Below are positions 57,520-64,000 of a stretch of DNA of 64,000 nucleotides, piece by piece. The stretch spans positions 664,490-728,489 of the forward strand of contig NZ_SWCI01000001.1 of NCBI RefSeq assembly GCF_005116715.1, read 5' to 3'. The stretch's first letter is position 1. Every line of letters starts with the position of its first letter. Both the position numbers and the translations under genes were made by a program. The notes beneath the pieces were generated by a model, which was not told where the DNA came from, searched no databases, and saw only the letters and a program-made list of their open reading frames with translations. This stretch comes from Ferrimonas sediminicola. Lineage in GTDB: Bacteria; Pseudomonadota; Gammaproteobacteria; Enterobacterales; Shewanellaceae.

Positions 57520-60500
57520 GCGGTTACGCTCTTAGCGAGACGGGCTCCTTCGGGAGCCCGAATCATGATGTAGCAGGCGGGAACAAACACGAACGAGAGG
57601 AAGGTGGTCAGCAGGGTCCCGCCGGCGATGGCGACCGCAAACGGGGGCCAGAATCCGCCTCCCGCCAGGATCAGCGGCAGGAACCCGCCAAAGGTGGTGA
57701 TGGTGGTGGAGCCGATGTGACGCCCACAACCGACCACGGTATCGATGATGGCGGCGATGTTGCCGCGGCCCGCCTCCGGGTTCTCCTCCAGTTCCGCCAG
57801 GATGACAATGGCGGCATTGATGGCCAGTCCCGCCAGTCCCATCAGGGCGGTGATCACATTGAAACCGAAGGGGTAGCCCATCAGGAAGACCGACAGCAGG
57901 CCGAGCCCGGCCGACTGGACGGCACTGGCCAGGATCACCGTGGTCAGGCGGAAGGAGTTGAAGCTCAGTACCACCACGCCCACCAGCAGCACGCTGATGA
58001 TGGTCACCGAGGACATCAGCTTGGCCACCGCCTGGTCGCGTTTGGCGCTCTCGCCACCGATCTCCAGCCGGTATCCGGAGGGGAGGCGAGCTTCAAACTC
58101 CGCCAGTTGCGGTGCCATGGCACTCAGCACCCTGGAGGGCAGCACCCCGGCGTCCAGGTAGCCCTCTATGGTGTTGATCCGTTCGCCGTTGCGCCTGGGA
58201 ATGGTGGCCCGTCCCGATTCGATGCTGAGCTGGGCCAGGGCCGACAGCGGCAGCATGGTCGGCTGCCCCCTGCCTCCCACCAGTTGCACTGCCCCCAGGT
58301 CCGCCGCCTGGTTGCGATCCCGGGCGTTGAGCCGCACCCGTACCGGCAGGTTCTCCACCCCCTCCAGGACACTGCCCCCCACCACGCCGTCCATGGACGC
58401 ACGAAGTTGCCCGGCCAGCTGGGCCAGGGTCAGGCCGCCGGCCAGGCTGGCCTCCTCGTCGATCGCCAGCCTCACCCTGGCGGCCCCGGCGGCCAGGGTG
58501 GCCCGGGTCTGGATGATGTGGGCCTGGCGCTCCAGCATCAGCCGCAGCTGATCGCCGATCTCGGTGAGCCTGTCCAGCTCCGGGCCGTAGAGGCGCAGTT
58601 CGATGGGGGCATTGAAGGGGGGCCCCTGTTCCAGCTTGCGCACCAGGATCTGCATCTGCGGGTAGCGCCGGTCCAACTGCCGCTGCAGCCTGGGGATCAG
58701 CTCATTGGCGACCTCGAAGTCGGTGGCGGTGATCATCCCCTGGGCATAATTGGCCGCCCCCTGTCGCCGCTGCAACAGGTTGTAGTAGAAGGAGGGGGTG
58801 TTGCGGCCGAAGGTCCACACCGTCTGTTCGATGCCCGCCTGCGCTCTCAGCCAGGCGTCCAGTTGCCGCACCCCGTCCACGGTGGCCGGCAGGCTGGCCT
58901 GTTGAGGCATAAACACCTCGATATGGAACATGTCCCGGTCTGCCGCAGGGAAAAACTGTTCGGTCATCTGTCCCGCGGCCCAGAATCCGGTGGCCGGTGT
59001 CAGCAACATCAGAACCAGGGTGCTCTTGGGCCACACCAGGGCGATGGCCAGGGTTCGTCGCAGCAGGGCGCCCAGCCAGGGTAGGGTGATCCCCTGCTGC
59101 CACCAGTGATTGCCCTCCCTGGGTCTGATGACGCGGCCGCCGAGACCGGCTACCAGGGTCAGCGAGATCAGGTAGGAGCCCACCAGGGCGAAGCTCACCG
59201 CCAGGGCGATGCCGCCGACGAACTCCCCGGCGGGTCCCGGCATCAGGAAGATGGGGGCGAAGGCCAGTACCGTGGTCAGGGTGGAGCTGAGCAGGGGCAG
59301 CCAGAACTGGCGCAGGGTGGCGCCGACCGCCTCGACCGGGGTCATGCCGCGGCTGCGGCGTTGGCCAATGGCGTCCACCACCACGATGGCGTTGTCCACC
59401 ATGATCCCCAGGGCCACCACCAGGCCGGTGACCGACATCTGATGGATGGGCAGTCCGTAGAGCTGCATGCAGAACAGGGTGAACAGCACGGTCAGTGGCA
59501 GGGCGAAGGCCACCAGCAGGGCGCTGCGCCACCCCAGGGTCACCAGCAGTACCCCCATCACCAGCACAAAGCCCAGTCCCAGGTTGCCGGTGAGTTCCGA
59601 CAGCCGCACCTCGGTGTACCCCTGCTGATTGAACTGGGTGTCGAGCCGAACATTGGCGGCGATCAGTGGCCGCAACCCCGCCAGGGTGGTTTCCACCTGG
59701 CCATTCCAGCGGTCGATGCGGGTATCCGGCAACATGCGCACCGCCACCAGCACCCCCTGCTGTCCCTGACTGAGTACATAGTCATCCGGTGGCCAGCGCA
59801 GCGAGCGGCTGACGCTGGCCACATCCATCACCCTCAGGGTCTGCAGTTGGTTGTCCGGACGCAGCGGCACCTGGCGGATGCGATTGAGAGAGACCAACTC
59901 CCCCGAGACCTCCAACTGGGCACGGATCGACCGCCCCTCCAGGCTGCCGGAGGCGGTTTTGCTGTCGGCGGCGCGGATCTGCCTGGCCAGGTCATCGACG
60001 GAAAGACCCAGGGCGAACAGTTCGGCGTCGTCGATGGAGACCAGGATCTCCTCCTCGGGGGCCCCCACCACCTTGACGAAATCGGTGCCGGGGAGCAGCC
60101 TCAGCCGGCTGGCCAACTCTTCGGCATAGCGCCCCAGCACCGTGGGATCGGCCTGGCCGCTGCCTTGCCAGGTCAGGGAGAAGATGCGGGTGAAGGCGTA
60201 GGCCAGCTGGTCGTCCAGGGTCGGGGTGCCGCTGCCCTGGGGCAGGCTGGGGCCCAGGTCGCCGATCAGATCCCTGGCCCGGGACCAGATGGGATCGGCA
60301 TCGGTGATCCGGTCCTGCAGTTCGATGGTGACCACCGAGATCCCCGGCCTGGAGTTGGAGGTCAGGGTCTTGATCTCATCCAGCTGCCGCAGCCTGGATT
60401 CGATGGGCTCGGTAACCAGGGCCTCCACCCGCTCGGCGGTGGCACCCGGGTAGGGGGTGATCACCGCCGCCACCCGGTTGGTGAGGCTGGGATCTTCGGT

Positions 60501-60596
60501 TCTGGGCAGGTTGGCCAGGGCGCTGAGGCCACTGACCAGCAGCAGGGCGGTGAGCAGGGCGGTGACCCTGGGGTTTTCAACCAGGGCGCGGATCAT
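57516..60596 (-). CDS. RND family efflux transporter permease
   Basis: 1026 residues with twelve predicted membrane helices and two large periplasmic loops. It opens with LVENPRVTALLTALLLVSGLSALANLPRTEDP, and PYPGATAERVEALVTEPIE is an RND signature. The fourth-helix region reads LVVALGIMVDNAIVVVDAI, containing the Asp expected for proton relay. It probably forms a tripartite pump with the fusion protein upstream; they overlap by ATGA. The substrate is not inferable. The outer-membrane channel is not encoded here. Confidence 0.94.
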   Translation of the reverse strand: MIRALVENPRVTALLTALLLVSGLSALANLPRTEDPSLTNRVAAVITPYPGATAERVEALVTEPIESRLRQLDEIKTLTSNSRPGISVVTIELQDRITDADPIWSRARDLIGDLGPSLPQGSGTPTLDDQLAYAFTRIFSLTWQGSGQADPTVLGRYAEELASRLRLLPGTDFVKVVGAPEEEILVSIDDAELFALGLSVDDLARQIRAADSKTASGSLEGRSIRAQLEVSGELVSLNRIRQVPLRPDNQLQTLRVMDVASVSRSLRWPPDDYVLSQGQQGVLVAVRMLPDTRIDRWNGQVETTLAGLRPLIAANVRLDTQFNQQGYTEVRLSELTGNLGLGFVLVMGVLLVTLGWRSALLVAFALPLTVLFTLFCMQLYGLPIHQMSVTGLVVALGIMVDNAIVVVDAIGQRRSRGMTPVEAVGATLRQFWLPLLSSTLTTVLAFAPIFLMPGPAGEFVGGIALAVSFALVGSYLISLTLVAGLGGRVIRPREGNHWWQQGITLPWLGALLRRTLAIALVWPKSTLVLMLLTPATGFWAAGQMTEQFFPAADRDMFHIEVFMPQQASLPATVDGVRQLDAWLRAQAGIEQTVWTFGRNTPSFYYNLLQRRQGAANYAQGMITATDFEVANELIPRLQRQLDRRYPQMQILVRKLEQGPPFNAPIELRLYGPELDRLTEIGDQLRLMLERQAHIIQTRATLAAGAARVRLAIDEEASLAGGLTLAQLAGQLRASMDGVVGGSVLEGVENLPVRVRLNARDRNQAADLGAVQLVGGRGQPTMLPLSALAQLSIESGRATIPRRNGERINTIEGYLDAGVLPSRVLSAMAPQLAEFEARLPSGYRLEIGGESAKRDQAVAKLMSSVTIISVLLVGVVVLSFNSFRLTTVILASAVQSAGLGLLSVFLMGYPFGFNVITALMGLAGLAINAAIVILAELEENPEAGRGNIAAIIDTVVGCGRHIGSTTITTFGGFLPLILAGGGFWPPFAVAIAGGTLLTTFLSFVFVPACYIMIRAPEGARLAKSVTA

Positions 60597-61708
60597 TTCG
60601 GATCACTCCGGTTGGCGGTGATGCTGGGGTCGGAGGCCAGCACCACCCGCTGTCCAGCCACCAGTCGCTGCAGCCCGGTGGAGACCAGGCGGTCGCCGTC
60701 GTCGATGGCGCCGGAGATCCAGGCATGGGTCTGATCGGCGTGCAGCACCCGGATGTCCCGACGGGCGATCTGGTAGCTGCCGTCGCCCAGGGCCTCGAGG
60801 ATGTAGAGGTTCCACAGGCCCCGGACGCCGGCGGTCAGGGCGGTCAGGGGCACCCGGGCGGTTTCGGCGGCGATCCGTTCCTCCACCTCCAAGTAGAGCA
60901 GTTGGCCGTTGAGCAGGGGGCGCTCCTGGGGCAGGGCGAACCTCAGGGCCACGGTGCGGGTGGCCGGGTCGACCTGGGCGCTGCGCCCCAGCAGGGTGAC
61001 CGGTACCACCCTGCCATCGAGGCTGGCCTGCCACCGCTGACTGGTCTGGAGCCGTTCCAACAGCCGTACCGGCAGACCGACCCGGGCTTCGGCCGCCCCA
61101 TTGGGGACCAGAGTGAACGCCACCTGGCCGTTGCCGGTCACCTGGTCCTGGGTCAGCTGCCGCCGGGTGACGGTACCGGAGTAGGGGGCTTTGAGGATGC
61201 TCTTCTGCAGGCGGATGCTGACCGATTCCAGGCTGGCCTCCAGTTGCCGTTGGCGCGCCTGCAACTGGGCCTGGCGGCTGCGCAGCTCATCCAGCAGCTG
61301 CTCGGACTGGTAGCCCTGCCTGGAAAGGGCCAGCTGTCGTTTGAGGGTGGTCCGGGTCAGATTCAGATCGGCGCGGTTCTGCGCCAGGGCGGCGTCCAAC
61401 TGCTGCACCTCGCTGCGCAGCAGACGAGTGTCCAGGGTAGCCAGCACCTGGCCGGCACTCACCTGCTGGCCGATCTCCACCTCGATGGTGGCGACGGTGC
61501 CAGGGGACTCGAAGCCGATGTCGCTGGTCTGGGGATGATACACCCTCCCCACGAACCTGTGGGTCAGCGGATAGCTCTGCTGCAACTGAAGTTGTTGGGC
61601 GTGCACCTCCAGCGGAGGCTTGACCGGCGCGTCGCCGTCCTGCTGACTGCAGCCGGTGAGGATGAGGAGCAGGCCGCAGAGCGGGCCGAGAATCTGATAC
61701 GCTGACAT
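60593..61708 (-). CDS. RND efflux membrane fusion protein
   Basis: 371 residues with lipobox LTGC (Cys20), so lipid-anchored to the inner membrane. The biotinyl-lipoyl halves are visible (GTVATIEVEIGQQVSAGQVLATLD and ILKAPYSGTVTRRQ) around an alpha-hairpin rich in Gln/Leu/Arg. Beta-barrel and membrane-proximal domains follow. It is the first gene of the pump operon and is divergent from tetR. Confidence 0.93.
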   Translation of the reverse strand: MSAYQILGPLCGLLLILTGCSQQDGDAPVKPPLEVHAQQLQLQQSYPLTHRFVGRVYHPQTSDIGFESPGTVATIEVEIGQQVSAGQVLATLDTRLLRSEVQQLDAALAQNRADLNLTRTTLKRQLALSRQGYQSEQLLDELRSRQAQLQARQRQLEASLESVSIRLQKSILKAPYSGTVTRRQLTQDQVTGNGQVAFTLVPNGAAEARVGLPVRLLERLQTSQRWQASLDGRVVPVTLLGRSAQVDPATRTVALRFALPQERPLLNGQLLYLEVEERIAAETARVPLTALTAGVRGLWNLYILEALGDGSYQIARRDIRVLHADQTHAWISGAIDDGDRLVSTGLQRLVAGQRVVLASDPSITANRSDPK

Positions 61709-61725
61709 AACATTCGAATTACAAT

Positions 61726-61775
61726 TAGACTGGATGGTCTAGTTTGGTAGAATCAAACTAGACTGTCCAGTCTAG
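61726..61775. promoter_or_regulatory. Nested operator dyads between the pump and its TetR regulator
   Basis: Three overlapping symmetries: TAGACTGGATGGTCTA (61726-61741), CTAGACTGTCCAGTCTAG (61758-61775, 8 of 9 pairs) and an inverted repeat TCTAGTTTG/CAAACTAGA (61738-61746 and 61754-61762). The first two dyads share the half-site TAGAC(T/C) with centres 33 bp apart. This is the expected TetR operator position for controlling both genes. Confidence 0.78.
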
Positions 61776-61810
61776 CAGGTGAAGAATTTGTAAATAGTTT
61801 GTGGGGTTCT

Positions 61811-62422
61811 ATGGGTGTTGTAGCTAACGACCGGAAAAGTAAGAAGCGTTGCCAGATCCTGGAGGCGGCCACCGAGCTGTTCATGCAGAAAGGGCTGGAG
61901 AACACCTCCATGGACGAGGTGGCGGTTCGGGCCGGGGTGTCGAAGCAGACGGTCTACAGCCACTTCGGCAGCAAGAACGATCTCTTCGTCCACTGCATCG
62001 AGGCGCGCTGTGTCAGTGCTCAGATGACCGAGGAGAGCTTCGACATGGACGCCGATCCCGGCCAGGTGATTCTCCAGTTTGCCCGCCGTTTCCTAGAGAT
62101 GATCCTCAGCCCCGAAGTGCGTCACGTCTACTGCTCCTGCATCCGCTGCGTCGACAGCCATCCGGAGCTGTCCCAGCTCTATTACGATGCGGGGCCGAAA
62201 CGGATGATGGCGTTGGTGAGCGGCTACCTGGAGAGGCTGAGCGAGGCGGGAGTGCTGGCGGTGCCCAATCCGGTGTTCGCCGGCCAGCAACTGTTGCTGA
62301 TGCTGCACACCGTGGACAAGATGCGGGGCGAACTGGGGCTGGGGATGAAGATGGACGAGGAGCAGAGAGAGGCCTACGTGGAGCAGACGGTGACGATGTT
62401 CCTCAAAGGCTATCGTCCCTGA
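61811..62422 (+). CDS. TetR family transcriptional regulator
   Basis: 203 residues from ATG 61811 (a TTG four codons upstream is possible). The N-terminal helix-turn-helix is ILEAATELFMQKGLENTSMDEVAVRAGVSKQTVYSHFGSKNDLF-like and textbook. The ligand-binding domain contains CSCIRC, a Cys-rich stretch. It is divergent from the efflux operon and almost certainly represses it. Confidence 0.93.
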   Translation: MGVVANDRKSKKRCQILEAATELFMQKGLENTSMDEVAVRAGVSKQTVYSHFGSKNDLFVHCIEARCVSAQMTEESFDMDADPGQVILQFARRFLEMILSPEVRHVYCSCIRCVDSHPELSQLYYDAGPKRMMALVSGYLERLSEAGVLAVPNPVFAGQQLLLMLHTVDKMRGELGLGMKMDEEQREAYVEQTVTMFLKGYRP

Positions 62423-62480
62423 GTGGGCAAACCGGCGCCGCGTATCGCGCCAGTCTCTCCCTGGTTTGGCGGGGGCCTCC

Positions 62481-62735
62481 TCAGGCGTGATCGCCCGAAT
62501 GCTGCCGCCACTCCTGAATCTCCTCGATGGAGTCCAGGTAGAGCTGCTCCACCTTCTCCCTGGCCCAGGGGGTGCGCCGCAAAAACTTGAGGCTGGATTT
62601 CACCGAGGGGTTGGCGTTGAAACAGTTGATGGGGATGCGCCGTCCCAGCTCTCTCCAGCCATAGTACTCGGCCAGTTGCTCCACAATCTGCTGAAGTTTC
62701 ACCCCGTGCAAGGGGTTGTTGGGTTGATGATCCAT
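62481..62735 (-). CDS. VF530 family (DUF2132) DNA-binding-like protein
   Basis: 84 residues. The family signature is [23 protein letters not shown]...[33 protein letters not shown]. Small protein whose fold is known from Vibrio; function poorly defined. It stands alone on the minus strand. Confidence 0.9.
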   Translation of the reverse strand: MDHQPNNPLHGVKLQQIVEQLAEYYGWRELGRRIPINCFNANPSVKSSLKFLRRTPWAREKVEQLYLDSIEEIQEWRQHSGDHA

Positions 62736-62810
62736 GGGACGCTCTATCTGGGGACTGGGGTACAGGGGCGGCAGTGTAGCACCACCCAGCGCTTTGGCAG
62801 AGCAATAAAG

Positions 62811-62840
62811 GGGAAAGGCGCGGATAACCGCGCCTTCTTT
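62811..62840. terminator. Terminator of the chalcone-isomerase-like gene
   Basis: AAGGCGCGG/CCGCGCCTT, 9 bp perfect with a four-base loop; on the minus strand it follows the stop by 15 bases and is followed by TCCCC, so the U-run is weak. Confidence 0.65.
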
Positions 62841-62854
62841 CTTGTCTGGGAGGC

Positions 62855-63418
62855 TTACCCGCCCAGCATCGCTTCCTTGAGATCGTCGTCGGCGGGTTTG
62901 TCCCCCAGCCAGATCCCCAGCAGGGCCTGGCGGAAGGCTTCTCCCTCGATGAGGGTCAGCAGTTGGCCATTCTTATAGGCTTCCACACCCACGCCTGGCA
63001 GCGACAGCAGGGTGAACTGATCCCCCTCGACGATCTGATCGCTGAATACGGCGATGAAGGCGTCGATCTTGGGTTTCAACTGGCCATAGTGCTTGCCTGC
63101 GCTGCCCTGAAAGCCCTCCTCGATGGAGTCGATCATCTTATCCGAGGTGATCAGCCCGGAGACGATGTTCAGGCGGATGGCGCTGGTCTGGTTGCCCTCG
63201 ATGGCCTGTTGGTCATCCAAGCCTGGCTCGCTGCTGTAGAGGCTGCCCACATAGAGGTCCATAAAGAACTTGGAGCGGATCCCGGCGCCACTGAGGGTCA
63301 GGGGCTTGCCCTGGAGTTCGATGGTGTCGGTGACCGCCACTCCGGCGATCTCGGTGGCGGCCTGGGCCGGAAGCAGCAGGCTGGCCAGCAGGGTAGCGGT
63401 TAGAGTCAGTTTGTTCAT
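62855..63418 (-). CDS. Chalcone-isomerase-like periplasmic protein
   Basis: 187 residues from ATG 63418, giving a signal peptide ([20 protein letters not shown]). The mature protein has the bacterial chalcone isomerase-like pattern: [43 protein letters not shown] and [25 protein letters not shown]. Bacterial members are not known to act on flavonoids; their role is unclear. Confidence 0.88.
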   Translation of the reverse strand: MNKLTLTATLLASLLLPAQAATEIAGVAVTDTIELQGKPLTLSGAGIRSKFFMDLYVGSLYSSEPGLDDQQAIEGNQTSAIRLNIVSGLITSDKMIDSIEEGFQGSAGKHYGQLKPKIDAFIAVFSDQIVEGDQFTLLSLPGVGVEAYKNGQLLTLIEGEAFRQALLGIWLGDKPADDDLKEAMLGG

Positions 63419-63469
63419 CGTCTGCATCTTGATGGTGAGTGTTGGCCGCAGTGTTGCAGGAGTTACTTT

Positions 63470-63874
63470 TCAGCACAAGTCTTGTCGGGTGCCTGTTAGT
63501 TCCGATTGGCTTGATATCGCTAGTGGTCTGCTTGCTCTAGGTTTGGCTGTGGAAAGGAAGATCGCCGAAACAATGGCTAATCCGCCGACAAGTTGCATTT
63601 TGGATAGTGCCTGATTGAGTACAAAGAAACCCAGGAGGCAGGCTGAGAGGCTGGTCAGGAAACCGAGGAACGAGGTGGTGATGACAGGCAGTTTCTCGAT
63701 GCCGCGAAACCAGAGGAGATAGCACAATGCGGTTCCGACAAGGGAGAGGTAGCCGTACCCCAGAAGGTGAGTCGTGGTTAGAGATTGAGGGAGTCCTTCA
63801 CAAAATAGGGCTATTGGGGCGAGAAACAGACCTCCGAAGGTGAGTTGCCAACCGGTAAAGCTGAGGATACCCAT
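63470..63874 (-). pseudogene. EamA-type transporter, 3' half only
   Basis: 134 codons encode the C-terminal four to five helices of a DMT/EamA permease (LLGYGYLSLVGTALCYLLWFRGIEKLPV, SFLGFLTSLSACLLGFFVLNQAL). The N-terminal EamA repeat is missing. In-frame TAG at 63884-63886 and IS sequence follow immediately upstream, so the gene is cut by the element at the window edge. Confidence 0.8.
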
Positions 63875-63891
63875 GAATAGCCCCTATTTTC

Positions 63892-64000
63892 CTAGACACC
63901 CGATTGGTTAGAAAAATACTGGGCCTCGAACTCTACCGGTGACAAGCCATCATTGGAACCATGTCGGCGCTTCGAATTGTAAAACATCTCGATGTAGTCG
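63892..64000 (-). mobile_element. IS3-family insertion sequence, 3' end of transposase
   Basis: On the minus strand the frame reads DYIEMFYNSKRRHGSNDGL, SPVEFEAQYFSNQSGV and a TAG stop at 63892. This is the C-terminal end of an IS3-family OrfB (DDE transposase). The rest lies beyond the right edge. The element end lies within a few bases of 63880 and interrupts the EamA gene. Confidence 0.88.

Overview
This is a chromosomal window from a GC-rich gammaproteobacterium. The order ispG-hisS-yfgM-bamB-der, divergent xseA/guaBA, purL next to mltF, cydABX, and a periplasmic NiFe hydrogenase with its own cytochrome b all fit the Shewanella/Ferrimonas side of the Alteromonadales. Ferrimonas-like is my best guess, inferred from gene content only. 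No rRNA, tRNA, prophage or CRISPR array was seen.

Layout. 1-9.7 kb is housekeeping: ispG (3' end), hisS, yfgM, bamB, der, xseA (opposite strand), guaB, guaA. 9.7-12.6 kb is a small accessory patch of duplicated membrane-protein and secreted-protein genes, plus a decayed third copy of the membrane gene. 12.6-24 kb holds a PhnA/YjdM-like gene and then a leftward hydrogenase locus: small subunit, large subunit, cytochrome b, maturation protease, a diverged HypF-like protein, hypF, and a separately promoted hypCDE. hypA and hypB are absent. 24.4-32.4 kb carries an M14 peptidase, hcp-hcr (nitrosative stress) and lutABC (lactate oxidation). 32.7-35.1 kb has an ABC exporter pair and a glyoxalase-fold protein. 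35.1-39.8 kb is a lower-GC, leftward five-gene envelope island: membrane-anchored protein, LPP20-like protein, CsgG/LpoB-like lipoprotein, LPP20 lipoprotein, MltC-like lytic transglycosylase.

40-50.5 kb returns to core genes: tadA, mltF, purL, cydABX, with two small unlisted ORFs. 50.9-57.5 kb is sensory: a Cache-domain chemoreceptor, a frameshifted small lipoprotein gene, and a sensor kinase/NtrC-type regulator pair divergent from a small secreted-protein gene. That secreted-protein gene has a sigma-54-like promoter and tandem upstream palindromes, a layout resembling ZraPSR. 57.5-62.4 kb is an RND efflux pump with its TetR regulator. The right edge has a VF530-family gene, a chalcone-isomerase-like secreted protein, and an EamA transporter gene cut by an IS3-family element that runs off the window.

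Regulatory theme. Dyads of the CRP/FNR form TGA-N6-TCA lie upstream of the hydrogenase operon, hypCDE, hcp and the chemoreceptor. In three of these four a good -10 box starts at the distance expected for a site centred near -41.5. This suggests one CRP/FNR-family regulator links hydrogen oxidation, hydrogenase maturation, nitrosative defence and taxis in this stretch.
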